A DNA stretch of 64,000 nt. It comes from Lentibacter algarum (GTDB lineage Bacteria; Pseudomonadota; Alphaproteobacteria; Rhodobacterales; Rhodobacteraceae). Location of the stretch: assembly GCF_040580765.1 (NCBI RefSeq), contig NZ_CP158687.1, forward strand, positions 2,914,001-2,978,000. The letters are read 5' to 3'. The translations under genes and the position numbers were made by a program. Below the pieces are notes generated by a model that ran no database searches, was not told the origin of the DNA, and saw only the letters and a program-made list of their open reading frames with translations. Positions 53,270-62,909 of this stretch are shown piece after piece. The first letter of the stretch is position 1. Every line of letters begins with the position of its first letter.

Positions 53270-54907
53270 GTGATATTAAAGAATATGAAAAAACAAATAG
53301 ACATCCTATTTTTGTTGCCCCGGTGGCTGCTCGCGATCGTGTTCACGCTGCAGGCGTCAGCCGTTGCGCTCGAACTGGTTACCGCGATGTTTGTTGCCGG
53401 TCAGGTCAGTGGTAAGGCGTCTTTTCTCAGTGACATCATACTAAGATACATAGCATCCGATTTGCTGACGACCGTAGTCATCGGGACCATTGCTTTTGCT
53501 TTTTTTGTGCGGCTTATGGCGCTTCACCTGGAAAAGCAGACCGCCCAGAGCTATCGCGCGATACTCTCCAAGGAAACGATTGCTGGATATGGTCGCCAGG
53601 ATTTTAAATCCCTGCTGCTTCGGGACCATTCTGAAATGTCGAAGTCTTTAACCTCGGAAATGGATCTGATGGTCAGCTATTCGGTCGAGAGCATGATCTC
53701 GATCGGCGGCGCCATCCTTTCGCTAATCATCCTGATCATGGCGCTGTGCATCTACAATATGACAACGACGGTGATCACTTTTGGTGCGATCGCTCTGTAT
53801 TTCGTCACCGCCTCCTATATGACTCACCGGATACAGAAGCGGTTTGGAGACAGCGTTCAAAAGGCGTTCCAGCAGCGTCAGCGTAATGCTCAGGAACTGT
53901 TTTTTGACATACGTAAATTCAAGATTGCAGGAGAGCCGACCGAGATCGTTGAGGATTTTGCGCACACCAACCATACCATCACGCAAAGCATAACGCGTTC
54001 GAACACGCTGGGTCAATTCCCGCGAATGTCTCTAGAATCCGCGTTAGTGATTTTGGTTCTCTACGGAACGCAAAAGAATTCCGATGGCTTCGCTCAAATG
54101 TCGGGCGATCTGATTGTATTCGGTCTGGCCGCATTACGGATTTTGCCGATTGTACAGAAAATCTACTTTGCCATTTCCAATCTTGCTTTCAGTGAGAAGC
54201 TGACCATCCATTTTCACGACATCATCTTCGGAAGCGGCGCAAAAGAAGAGTCTACTACGAAGCTTAGCTTTTTCGAAACGCTCCGGATGCAGGATGTCGC
54301 CTATCTGACCTATGACGAAAAAAAACGGATTCAGGTGCCGGATTTTACGATTTCGCGGGGCGAGATCGTTGCCATTGTTGGCCCCTCTGGAACCGGCAAA
54401 ACCACATTCGTCGATGTTCTGGCCGGGCTGCACATCCCGCTCACCGGTAAGGCTTTCATTGATGACAGCCCGCTCGACCAAACCGCAAACAAATATCTGA
54501 ATTTCGGATATGTTACTCAGAAGGCCTCATTGCGTTCGGGGACGGTGGCCAATCTGCTGCGCCGGTCGGGCTATGACGATGCCGAAATGGCACGCGCTAT
54601 CAACATGTTCGAACTGCAAGAAATCTCGCTTGAAAATCCAATCGGCGAAAACGCCCGTAACCTGTCCGGGGGCCAGACCCAGCGTATGAACCTGCTTCAG
54701 AGCATTGGCGCATCGGATCACATTAAGATTTTTGACGAAAGCTTCAACGCAATTGACCCAAACCAGCGGATGCGGATTTTCGACGCCATGCGGGCCCTCG
54801 CGCCAGATCTGACGGGCATTGTCATCACCCATGATCCTGATATTTCAAAACGGTGCGACCGCGTATATCGGTTCAAAGGCAACCAGCTTGTGAGGGTGGA
54901 TAAATGA
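53270..54907 (+). CDS. ABC transporter, fused permease and ATPase (flippase-like)
   Basis: A 545-residue half-transporter. About six membrane helices fill residues 1-300. The ATPase has Walker A GPSGTGKTTF (near 370), signature LSGGQTQRMN (near 465), Walker B IKIFDES, and the H-loop VITHDPD. Its size and layout resemble PglK-type lipid-linked oligosaccharide flippases or glycan exporters. The start is GTG at 53270 with AGGA upstream; ATG at 53285 is an alternative. Its stop overlaps the next gene by 4 bases (ATGA). Base composition is less AT-rich than the preceding cassette. Confidence 0.85.
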   Translation: MILKNMKKQIDILFLLPRWLLAIVFTLQASAVALELVTAMFVAGQVSGKASFLSDIILRYIASDLLTTVVIGTIAFAFFVRLMALHLEKQTAQSYRAILSKETIAGYGRQDFKSLLLRDHSEMSKSLTSEMDLMVSYSVESMISIGGAILSLIILIMALCIYNMTTTVITFGAIALYFVTASYMTHRIQKRFGDSVQKAFQQRQRNAQELFFDIRKFKIAGEPTEIVEDFAHTNHTITQSITRSNTLGQFPRMSLESALVILVLYGTQKNSDGFAQMSGDLIVFGLAALRILPIVQKIYFAISNLAFSEKLTIHFHDIIFGSGAKEESTTKLSFFETLRMQDVAYLTYDEKKRIQVPDFTISRGEIVAIVGPSGTGKTTFVDVLAGLHIPLTGKAFIDDSPLDQTANKYLNFGYVTQKASLRSGTVANLLRRSGYDDAEMARAINMFELQEISLENPIGENARNLSGGQTQRMNLLQSIGASDHIKIFDESFNAIDPNQRMRIFDAMRALAPDLTGIVITHDPDISKRCDRVYRFKGNQLVRVDK

Positions 54908-56196
54908 TTTTAGGCCTTTCAGGCTTCGACGCCACGATCACGGCAGCCATAAAAGGCGCCTACGCGGGAGAGCTGCTGACCCTCGAGGATCTCGGGTTCG
55001 ATATGGCATCCTCCGACAAGGGCCTGGTGGATCTTAATACGGCTTACCCCATCGCCCCCGTTCACGATCTGACGGTTGATCAGCTGCGCCTGCTGAAGGC
55101 CGATTTTGACCACTATTCGACCCGCCGTCGGCTAATACTCAATCACGAAGAGCAGAATATGCTGTTTCTTCACATCTTGGCGCGCCTTGCGGACTATTTG
55201 GACCGCGTAAATGCGCTTCTGTTGAGCAACCTGCCCCATCAGGGCACCGATGCGATTTTATCACGACTGGCGCAGATTAGATCCGTACCGGTTTGGTATT
55301 TCACCCCTAGTATCTTTGATGGCTACGCCTATCTCTCCAAATCCTGCAACAAGTTTTATAAAGAGTTGGAAAAGAACGCTAATCCGCCGCAAATTTCGAT
55401 CGACAACACTGCCAAACAGTCGGTCACCTACATGGACCCCGTTTCGGGCGTGCCGCCGATAAAACGTCTGGGCTCAAAGCTCAATACGTTCCGTGAGTTT
55501 CGCCAGTACTCCAAAGACTATGCGGCTAGACTATTTCTGCGCCCGCTATTGTCACGACATTTCCATAGGGCTTATCGAAGGATGCCGTGGCAGAAAGATT
55601 TTCATCCCGATCACTCCGCTGATCATCTAAATATATACTTCCCGCTCCATCTTCAGCCAGAACTCACAACCTCGTTCATGGGTCAGGCCTATAGTGATCA
55701 GTGCCTCGCAATTTCGACTTTGGTGGCAGTCCTGAAATCCCAAGACCAGGCCTTCACGATCTACGTCAAGGAAAACCCGAAACAGTCTTTTGACCAGCGC
55801 CAATTTCTGCATCTGTTGCAGTCGGACGAGGTGATTATGATCGACCGAACCGTACCTTCCAACAGGCTGATCGAAGAGTGCGATATCGTCGCAACGATAA
55901 CCGGCACTGCCGGTTGGGAAGCGGTGAAAAGCGGTAAACCTGCGCTGATATTTGGCACGACCTGGTATGAAAATGCGCCCGGCGTCATCGTCTTTGATGA
56001 TCTGCTGACGCAGAAGGCCTTGATTTCGAAGGCTCCAGTAGACTCCGCCCTTGTCAACCAGTGGTTCAGTGCGCATCTGTCGGCTCTGCACGCCGGGCAG
56101 TTCGACCCCGATCAGAAATCCTTTGCCCCGTTCTTTGATCGCTCTGTTGACACGGTCGTCGGCATTCTTGACAAAATGAACGAAGGTAGGGCCTGA
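54904..56196 (+). CDS. Capsule polysaccharide biosynthesis-type protein (KpsS/Capsule_synth-like), copy 1
   Basis: A 430-residue protein with no membrane segment. The C-terminal half resembles the Capsule_synth family: YFPLHLQPELTTSFMGQAY, then IYVKENPKQSFDQRQFLHLL and TITGTAGWEAVKSGKPALIF, a GT-B-like nucleotide-binding pattern. KpsS and KpsC act as Kdo transferases in capsule initiation, but this subfamily differs and its reaction is not known. The gene overlaps the ABC transporter by 4 bases; a divergent relative follows 1 bp downstream. Confidence 0.72.
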   Translation: MILGLSGFDATITAAIKGAYAGELLTLEDLGFDMASSDKGLVDLNTAYPIAPVHDLTVDQLRLLKADFDHYSTRRRLILNHEEQNMLFLHILARLADYLDRVNALLLSNLPHQGTDAILSRLAQIRSVPVWYFTPSIFDGYAYLSKSCNKFYKELEKNANPPQISIDNTAKQSVTYMDPVSGVPPIKRLGSKLNTFREFRQYSKDYAARLFLRPLLSRHFHRAYRRMPWQKDFHPDHSADHLNIYFPLHLQPELTTSFMGQAYSDQCLAISTLVAVLKSQDQAFTIYVKENPKQSFDQRQFLHLLQSDEVIMIDRTVPSNRLIEECDIVATITGTAGWEAVKSGKPALIFGTTWYENAPGVIVFDDLLTQKALISKAPVDSALVNQWFSAHLSALHAGQFDPDQKSFAPFFDRSVDTVVGILDKMNEGRA

Positions 56197-56197
56197 A

Positions 56198-57625
56198 ATG
56201 ACCGACAAGAGCATTAAAAAAACTTTTCTGTTCCTGCTTTCGGACGCCCCGGGGTTTTGCGAGTTTTTCCCGATGGTAGGCGCTGAGCTGCAGCGTCAGG
56301 GCCACGATGTGATCTATGCCTCGGATTCAAACCACGTCACCTTTCTGGCCCGGCATTTTCACCCGACCCTGCGAATCTCCGAGCTGGGTGATTTCGCCAC
56401 ACGACGCAGCGAGACCCCTTTTATCATCAACCGAGGCGGTTTGGCCGACTGGGAACGCGTCATTCATTTCTTCAAGCCTGACGCGAAAGCCAAGGCCGCC
56501 TTTAAATTTAACATGCTTTATGCAAGCGCATTTCCAGCACAGCTATACGAGAAGGATGCATTTGACGTTGTGGTCTCGGAATCGCCAGCAGGGATCTATA
56601 CCGCGTCCTTTTTTGAATTCTGCAAACAAAAAGGCATCGCCTGGGTCGGGTTCGAGGCCTCGCGTATCAGCGGTTATTGGGAGTTCCCCGATAGCGATAT
56701 TGCGTTTGAAACCGATGACTCCGAGCTGATGAGTCAGGTGCGAGATTATGTGTATAGAACATCTGGGTCCAAGATCAGCGCGCCAAGCTACATGAATGAT
56801 AAGAGCCTGGTGAGCCTAACTAATGTCAGCCTGGCAGCTCGGCTGATGGGCATCAAAAAGCTGAAAGAATACAATCTTATATTGCACTCAACCTGGGCTG
56901 GTAACCGCACGTTTTTCGGCAATCGTCCAACCAAGAAATACCTTGAAAACTTCCGAAGGCTTCTGTTGCGCAAAGCCCGAATGTTGGTGGCAAAGGTGTT
57001 TAGAGCGGAACACGCCCCCTTGCCGGAGCAATCGGTCAAGACGATCTTTTACCCGCTGCATTTTCATCCCGAAGCCTCAACTTCAATGGCGGCGGCGCAA
57101 TTTCTAGACGAATATGATATGCTGTTCTTCCTTGCCACGCAAGTAGACGGCGATACCAGTATGTTTGTGAAGGAACATCCGTCTATGGCAGGGCTGCGAT
57201 CAGCGGCGCAAGCCCGTGCCCTTGCTGCACTGCCCACCGTCACCTTGGTGGAGCCTTCGGTCAAATCAGTAGAGTTAATCGACCGCTGCGATCTGATCTT
57301 GGCGCTGACCAGCACCGCGGCGCTGGAGGCGCTAATGCGCGGTAAGCCGGTGGTCGCTTTGGGAGACGTCTTTTTTAATTCGCACCGCAATTGCCGATTT
57401 GCGCGCAGCAAGTCCGAAGCGCTGGAAATGATTGCAGAGTATTTCAACGGCAGATGGGCCACCGAACTTGATGGCATTGAAGACTACAATACCACTTTTA
57501 TTAAATCGCACTTGCGGGGGGCCCTTCGGTTCGAGCTGGGATTCTACGATGCTGACGAGTTCCATGAGAAGGCCCCGTTGCTCGCCAAAGAGCTGGCGCG
57601 TGCGCGGTACGATGTCCATGGCTGA
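56198..57625 (+). CDS. Capsule polysaccharide biosynthesis-type protein, copy 2
   Basis: A 475-residue paralogue of the preceding gene. Corresponding segments are FYPLHFHPEASTSMAAAQFL, then MFVKEHPSMAG, and LALTSTAALEALMRGKPVVA. The N-terminus FLFLLSDAPGFCEFFPMVGAEL looks like a GT-B donor fold. Tandem copies probably transfer successive sugars or work as a pair, as KpsC/KpsS do. Overlaps the next glycosyltransferase by 14 bases. Confidence 0.72.
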   Translation: MTDKSIKKTFLFLLSDAPGFCEFFPMVGAELQRQGHDVIYASDSNHVTFLARHFHPTLRISELGDFATRRSETPFIINRGGLADWERVIHFFKPDAKAKAAFKFNMLYASAFPAQLYEKDAFDVVVSESPAGIYTASFFEFCKQKGIAWVGFEASRISGYWEFPDSDIAFETDDSELMSQVRDYVYRTSGSKISAPSYMNDKSLVSLTNVSLAARLMGIKKLKEYNLILHSTWAGNRTFFGNRPTKKYLENFRRLLLRKARMLVAKVFRAEHAPLPEQSVKTIFYPLHFHPEASTSMAAAQFLDEYDMLFFLATQVDGDTSMFVKEHPSMAGLRSAAQARALAALPTVTLVEPSVKSVELIDRCDLILALTSTAALEALMRGKPVVALGDVFFNSHRNCRFARSKSEALEMIAEYFNGRWATELDGIEDYNTTFIKSHLRGALRFELGFYDADEFHEKAPLLAKELARARYDVHG

Positions 57626-58712
57626 TGGGCTGAAACAGGGCATACTTCTTGTTGCGCCTCTAGAGGGGCCCGTTACCGGGCAGGCGGAAATCTCGCTTAC
57701 TGTTGCGCGCACGCTCGCACGGACTGACAAGGTATTCTTGATCAACACAAATTTTGAAAGCCTAGGCACTGTCGGGAAGGTTTGCGCACAGATCAAAGCT
57801 CTGGCGCAGATAATTTGCAAATATGGCCGTTATGACCGTGTTTACCTATCGTTCAAGCGCGGCAATGTGAGCGTGTTATTAGATTATATCTTTCTTCTTG
57901 TCATCCAGGTAATGCACCCGCACCTGGTTGTCGGGCATCTGCATGGCAACGAAATTTTTTGCTCTGAAAAACCAGCGTTTCTGCGTCGCATATTCGCCCG
58001 AAACCTGAAGATGTGCGATCAGCTGATTTGCTTGAATTCCTATCAGAAAGACCAGCTGGCAAGTGTTTTTCAGATAGAAAACTGTAGTGTCGTTCCAAAT
58101 TTTTCCAACCTTGGCTTGTCTCAGAGCAAACTGGAGACACGGCTGTCAGAGCTTCAGCCCCGAGACGGCCTCAATGTAATGTATTTTTCCAACCTTATGG
58201 TGGAAAAGGGCATTATGGACTTTCTTGACGTCGCGGCTATGACAGGCGATGGTATTCAGTACAGCGTTTTTGGCAAGCCGCTGAAGGAAGGTACGCCCGA
58301 TGCAATCACGATCCGCGAACGGCTGGACGTATTGCCCGCGAACACCCGCTATTTTGGCCCCGTATATGGAGATGATCGTTTGCCTGCGTGGAAGCCCATC
58401 GACGTGATCCTTTTCCCCTCCACCTACGCAACGGAGGCGCAGCCGTTGGTGATCATCGAGGCCATGAGCATGGGCATCATTCCGATTGTCTATGATCGCC
58501 CGTATGCGTCAGACCTCATTCCACCGCAGAGTGACGCGGGCGTTAGGGTGCAGTATCGGGCATTGAACGATGTTGTTGTACTCCTTCACCGCTTGCGAGA
58601 CGACCCCAAGCTGGTGACCAGGATGCGTCGTGCAGCCTGGACAAGCGCTCAGAACTTTTCGCGCGACAAGTTCGAAGAGACAATTGCAACTCTGATGAAA
58701 CCCTGCGAATGA
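57612..58712 (+). CDS. Group 1/4 glycosyltransferase
   Basis: A 366-residue GT-B glycosyltransferase. The N-terminal GILLVAPLEGPVTGQAEISL binds the acceptor side. The C-terminal motif with IDVILFPSTYATEAQPLVIIEAMSMG contains the E-x7-E nucleotide-binding glutamates. The start lies at 57612 (or 57618) within the end of the previous gene; the longer frame upstream overlaps it too far. A decayed relative of its N-terminus is found at 52618. It should extend the repeat unit on the lipid carrier. Confidence 0.87.
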   Translation: MSMADGLKQGILLVAPLEGPVTGQAEISLTVARTLARTDKVFLINTNFESLGTVGKVCAQIKALAQIICKYGRYDRVYLSFKRGNVSVLLDYIFLLVIQVMHPHLVVGHLHGNEIFCSEKPAFLRRIFARNLKMCDQLICLNSYQKDQLASVFQIENCSVVPNFSNLGLSQSKLETRLSELQPRDGLNVMYFSNLMVEKGIMDFLDVAAMTGDGIQYSVFGKPLKEGTPDAITIRERLDVLPANTRYFGPVYGDDRLPAWKPIDVILFPSTYATEAQPLVIIEAMSMGIIPIVYDRPYASDLIPPQSDAGVRVQYRALNDVVVLLHRLRDDPKLVTRMRRAAWTSAQNFSRDKFEETIATLMKPCE

Positions 58713-58806
58713 AAACCGCATTGATCTAATTTGAAAACTTTATCGTGGAAAAATTGGCTTTTAAGTCTTTTATTGATCTGCGGTATACTGAACTGGGAGA
58801 GAGTAT

Positions 58807-59604
58807 TTGCGCGCGAGGTATTACTTTAGGTATTTGTACTTTTTGGTCTGGAACCTGTTCACCGGGCAGCGCTTTATTCGGTTTTCTGTCAATGCTACGG
58901 GAAGAATCCACTTCTATGATCGTCTAAAAAAGCGCTTTTTTTACCTGCACTCACGAAATCTAATCGATTCCACCACGGCAGAACAGATATTCACTCGAAA
59001 CGACTATGACTTTTCGTTCATGCAACGTGCCGCTGAGTTGCGTTCGCGCTATGATCAATGTGTTGCGCAGGGCAAGACGGTTCTAATAATTGACTGCGGC
59101 GCCAATATTGGTCTATCCGCACGGTATTTTGCAGAAGAATTTGACAAAGCTCAAATTATTGCGATCGAGCTGAGTGCAGAGAATTGCGCCATGATAGATA
59201 AGAACTGTGCCCACTTAAAAAATGTCGCAATCATAAACAAGGCAATCGGATCGTCAGGGGGCTTTGTTTCCATCGCGGATGAAACTGCTGACGCCAACTC
59301 GTTTCAGGCCATACGTGGTACCGCCTCTAACAATATCCAGGTTGTAACCATTCCCGATATTCTTGCTTTGCACGAGGGCGCAGAGTTCTTTATCGCGAAG
59401 ATCGACATAGAGGGATTTGAACATGATCTGTTCAGTGAAAATACAGATTGGGTCGATCAGACAACAGTGCTGATCGTCGAAACTCACGACTGGATGTTGC
59501 CCAGTCAAGCCAATAGTACAAATTTCCTGAAGGCGATCAGCGGTAAGAATCGGGATTTCCTCATTAACGGAGAGAACGTCTTTTCCATTGCAAACGACCA
59601 CTGA
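58807..59604 (+). CDS. FkbM-family methyltransferase
   Basis: A 265-residue SAM-dependent methyltransferase. Motif I is VLIIDCGANIGLSARYFA, followed by IAIELSAENCAMIDKN and the FkbM segment AKIDIEGFEHDLFSE. FkbM proteins methylate hydroxyls on sugars and natural products, so it may O-methylate the polysaccharide. TTG start at 58807 preceded by GGGAGAGAG. Its demand for SAM may explain the proximity of metK and ahcY, though these are housekeeping genes. Overlaps the next gene by 17 bases. Confidence 0.85.
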   Translation: MRARYYFRYLYFLVWNLFTGQRFIRFSVNATGRIHFYDRLKKRFFYLHSRNLIDSTTAEQIFTRNDYDFSFMQRAAELRSRYDQCVAQGKTVLIIDCGANIGLSARYFAEEFDKAQIIAIELSAENCAMIDKNCAHLKNVAIINKAIGSSGGFVSIADETADANSFQAIRGTASNNIQVVTIPDILALHEGAEFFIAKIDIEGFEHDLFSENTDWVDQTTVLIVETHDWMLPSQANSTNFLKAISGKNRDFLINGENVFSIANDH

Positions 59605-60814
59605 CATTACGCCTCACGCGTCTCGCTTCAACAAGAGCTTTTCGCTGCGGAGAACGCCCTTTCGCTGGCTGTTCCTCTTAGCGGCGTTTTTCCCTTGGGT
59701 AAGCTTCAACACAAATTCGTTGGATATGCAGCCGTGGCCGCTGTTAGTTGCCCTCTGCCTTATTGCAATGGACGGAAAGATGATGCTTTCCAGAACACTG
59801 ATATATTCGATTGTCCTGGTTACCATTGGATATTTCGTGGCTATATTAACATCCAACAGTTTTAGCTTTCTCACTTTACGCGCGTTATACCAATTTATTT
59901 CATTCTTTATTTTTTTTGCCGCGACGAATTCGATCATTCAACGACGCTATGACATCCAACCTCTTGTCAAGATTTTCAACTTTATCTGGATCGTTGCAGG
60001 CGTAGTAGAACTTCGCTTCCCCATGTTTCTTGATATTTTCGGAAAAGTTCGGACTGGGACTGGGCGAGGCGTTACCTCATTTGCGCCCGAGCCAAGTTTC
60101 TTTGTAGCCTTTCTTATTTTTAGTTCCGCCCTCCTGCTAGTATTGGATGGCTACAGCTTCAAGAAGTCCAAGTGGGTTCACCTTCTCAACGTAATAGCGT
60201 TGCTTTTGCTAGCAAAATCGGCAATTGGCATGGCATATCTATCGGTTATAATTATCTGTTATTTTGGCTATTTGATATTGCGTTTGAGGCCCAAAAAACT
60301 AGGATTGTATATTATTTTTGGTGTAGCCGCATTGGCGGCTTTTATTCCGGTTCTGCTAACGATGTCCCAGACGGATACAAGAGCGCTGAATTTGATACTG
60401 AAGTTAGCAACTGAAGGCCCATTACTGCTCATCAAGATCGATGCCAGTATTAACGAGCGGGCTGCTCACGTGATTTTACCCATACATGCCGCGATACAAA
60501 ATTTCTTTCTTCCGCTTGGATTCGATACGTTTTCCGAAACCCGACTGGAAATTCAAAGTTTTTATAACGGCTTTTTCTGGCAAGATATGAATACCGACAA
60601 AATTATGTCATGGATGGGAGACTGGATCTATACGCTAGGGATTTTTGGTATTTTGGGATTGGTGCTTATCTTTGTTAACTTTCCTAAATTGCCAAGAGAG
60701 GGAAAGTGGACCCTAACAGCCGTTTCCATCATCCTGTTCTCCGCAATTCCCGTCAGCTTTCCACTCGTTGGAATATTATTTGCCTATATATCAAGCGGCC
60801 TAAATGAAAATTAA
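59588..60814 (+). CDS. Wzy-like polysaccharide polymerase / O-antigen ligase family
   Basis: A 408-residue multi-helix membrane protein with about ten hydrophobic segments (for example IYSIVLVTIGYFVAIL, ALYQFISFFIFFAATNSII, LLNVIALLLLAKSAIGMAYL). A large periplasmic loop (roughly residues 280-350) contains the RxxH-like stretch INERAAHVILPIHAAIQNF. Sequence identity of such polymerases is low, so the call rests on topology and position between glycosyltransferases. TTG start at 59588 within the previous gene. It would polymerise lipid-linked repeat units in the periplasm, a Wzx/Wzy-type step. Confidence 0.75.
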   Translation: MQTTTDITPHASRFNKSFSLRRTPFRWLFLLAAFFPWVSFNTNSLDMQPWPLLVALCLIAMDGKMMLSRTLIYSIVLVTIGYFVAILTSNSFSFLTLRALYQFISFFIFFAATNSIIQRRYDIQPLVKIFNFIWIVAGVVELRFPMFLDIFGKVRTGTGRGVTSFAPEPSFFVAFLIFSSALLLVLDGYSFKKSKWVHLLNVIALLLLAKSAIGMAYLSVIIICYFGYLILRLRPKKLGLYIIFGVAALAAFIPVLLTMSQTDTRALNLILKLATEGPLLLIKIDASINERAAHVILPIHAAIQNFFLPLGFDTFSETRLEIQSFYNGFFWQDMNTDKIMSWMGDWIYTLGIFGILGLVLIFVNFPKLPREGKWTLTAVSIILFSAIPVSFPLVGILFAYISSGLNEN

Positions 60815-61556
60815 ATTTTCCATCATCACCGCGGTTTACAACCGTTCCAGCACAATAGGGCAAGCAATCGAGAGCGTTGCAGCCCAGAGTTATGACAATA
60901 TCGAGCACCTGGTTATTGATGGTGCCTCGACTGACGAAACTCTGGTTGAAGTCCAAAAACATTCTCACGCGCGTATCCGCGTAGTTAGCGAACCCGACAA
61001 AGGGATTTACCATGCCTTGAACAAGGGCATGGCAATGTCAACTGGCGATGTTATAGGTCTGATGCATAGCGACGATTTTTTCGCTCATAAAGATGTGCTG
61101 TCCAATGTGGCCCGCGTTTTTGAAGCCGAGCAGGCCGACGCTGTTTACGGCGATCTTGATTACATTTCTGCAACAGATCCATCGAAGGTTCTCCGCCGTT
61201 GGAAGCCAGGCGACTTTTCACATGCCAAACTCAGCCGAGGGTGGATGCCGCCGCATCCGTCGCTTTATGTCCGGCGCAACGTGATTGAGCGTTTCGGCGG
61301 TTACAATACAAATTATAGCATTTCGGCAGACTACGAGGCTATTCTGCGGTGGTTTGGATCAGGCGGTATAAAATCAGTCTACCTACCCGAGATCATGGTC
61401 AAGATGCGTATCGGAGGCGAGAGCAATCGATCGCTAGAACGCGTCATCCAAAAAAGCTTTGAAGATTATCGCGCCCTACGAAGCACCAAAATGGGAGGTC
61501 TTGTGGCGCTTTCTTTGAAAAACCTGAGCAAAATCCCCCAATTTTTAGGGAAGTAA
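60804..61556 (+). CDS. Family 2 glycosyltransferase (WcaA/WcaE-like)
   Basis: A 250-residue GT-A enzyme with FSIITAVYNRSSTIGQAIES at the N-terminus, IEHLVIDGASTDETL, and the metal-binding HSDDFFAH. ...YGDLDYISATDPSKVLRRWK and GWMPPHPSLYVRR fit colanic-acid-type transferases. The start overlaps the end of the polymerase gene by 11 bases. Probably adds a residue of the repeat unit; donor unknown. Confidence 0.88.
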   Translation: MKIKFSIITAVYNRSSTIGQAIESVAAQSYDNIEHLVIDGASTDETLVEVQKHSHARIRVVSEPDKGIYHALNKGMAMSTGDVIGLMHSDDFFAHKDVLSNVARVFEAEQADAVYGDLDYISATDPSKVLRRWKPGDFSHAKLSRGWMPPHPSLYVRRNVIERFGGYNTNYSISADYEAILRWFGSGGIKSVYLPEIMVKMRIGGESNRSLERVIQKSFEDYRALRSTKMGGLVALSLKNLSKIPQFLGK

Positions 61557-61777
61557 AAAGGTTATATGATCTGAACGTACTCTCACCTATCGCCGCTAGA
61601 CGACCTAAACCACAAAAAAATTGGCGCTCTAAAAACCAAGTTGCCATGATCAGTCACAACGTGCCACATATTATCAATATTATACACGTAATGTTGCTCT
61701 ATTTTACGTTAAAAAACAGTTTCTGAAGTCATATATTTCAGAAAAACCTCACGCTATTTAGAGAGCTTAAAGAATTT
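61557..61777. other. Intergenic region before gmd
   Basis: 221 bp, AT-rich, with no recognised gene. It probably contains the promoter of the gmd-fcl-manC unit; no terminator hairpin of note was found. Confidence 0.4.
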
Positions 61778-62899
61778 ATGAAAAAAAAAGCACTAGTAAC
61801 AGGTATCACGGGTCAGGATGGCTCATACCTTGCTGAGTTCCTACTCAATGAGGGCTATGAGGTCCACGGTGTCAAACGGCGGGCTTCTTCCTTGAACACT
61901 CAGAGAATTGATCACCTATACGAGGATCCCCACGTATCTAACGCCAGCCTTAAGTTACACTACGGCGACTTGACCGATACATCGAACCTCACTCGGCTAA
62001 TCCGCGACATTGAGCCAGATGAGATCTATAACTTGGGTGCTCAATCGCACGTGGCAGTGTCTTTCGAGGCCGCTGAATATACAGCTGACGTTGACGCAAT
62101 TGGCACATTGCGCATTCTAGAAGCAGTCCGTTTCCTCGGCTTAGAGGAAAAAACCCGCTTTTATCAAGCGTCCACCTCAGAGCTGTTTGGCCTCGTTCAG
62201 GAGACCCCGCAGCGGGAAACGACACCCTTCTACCCGCGCTCGCCATACGCCGTCGCCAAAATGTACGCCTACTGGATCGCTGTAAACTACCGTGAAAGCT
62301 ATAATATGTATGCTTGCAACGGTATTTTGTTTAATCACGAGTCTCCACGACGTGGCGAAACTTTCGTGACACGTAAAATTACACGCGGGCTCTCTAATAT
62401 CGCTCTGGGTCTCGAAGACTGCCTCTACATGGGCAACATCGATAGCCTCCGTGATTGGGGTCACGCTAAGGACTACGTGCGTATGCAGTGGATGATGCTT
62501 CAGCAAGATACCCCAGAGGACTTTGTCATCGCGACTGGCGTTCAGTATTCCGTGCGCGAGTTCATTCAGTGGTCTGGCCGTGAGCTGGGTCTGACGATTG
62601 AGTTCAAGGGCAGCGGAACAGAAGAGATCGGCACTGTAGCTGCAATCAACGGCGATCTGGCCCCTGCCCTGTCGGTGGGCGATGTGGTTGTCAGGATTGA
62701 CCCGCGATACTTCCGCCCGGCAGAAGTCGAAACTTTACTTGGAGACCCCACCAAAGCAAAAACAAAGCTCGGCTGGGTACCTGAAATCACCGCCCAGGAG
62801 ATGTGCGCCGAGATGGTTGCGGAAGACCACAAGGCCGCGAGACGTTCAAAACTTCTTAGAGAGCACGGGCTGGAACTCCCCGTCTCGCTTGAGAACTGA
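61778..62899 (+). CDS. gmd: GDP-mannose 4,6-dehydratase
   Basis: Converts GDP-mannose to GDP-4-keto-6-deoxymannose. The 373 residues are standard. NADP motif [32 protein letters not shown], the catalytic Thr/Glu segment [17 protein letters not shown], and [12 protein letters not shown] are all present, followed by [19 protein letters not shown]. Codon use is closer to the backbone than that of the AT-rich cassette. Start of the GDP-fucose set gmd-fcl-manC. Confidence 0.97.
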   Translation: MKKKALVTGITGQDGSYLAEFLLNEGYEVHGVKRRASSLNTQRIDHLYEDPHVSNASLKLHYGDLTDTSNLTRLIRDIEPDEIYNLGAQSHVAVSFEAAEYTADVDAIGTLRILEAVRFLGLEEKTRFYQASTSELFGLVQETPQRETTPFYPRSPYAVAKMYAYWIAVNYRESYNMYACNGILFNHESPRRGETFVTRKITRGLSNIALGLEDCLYMGNIDSLRDWGHAKDYVRMQWMMLQQDTPEDFVIATGVQYSVREFIQWSGRELGLTIEFKGSGTEEIGTVAAINGDLAPALSVGDVVVRIDPRYFRPAEVETLLGDPTKAKTKLGWVPEITAQEMCAEMVAEDHKAARRSKLLREHGLELPVSLEN

Positions 62900-62909
62900 G
62901 GTTTAACCC

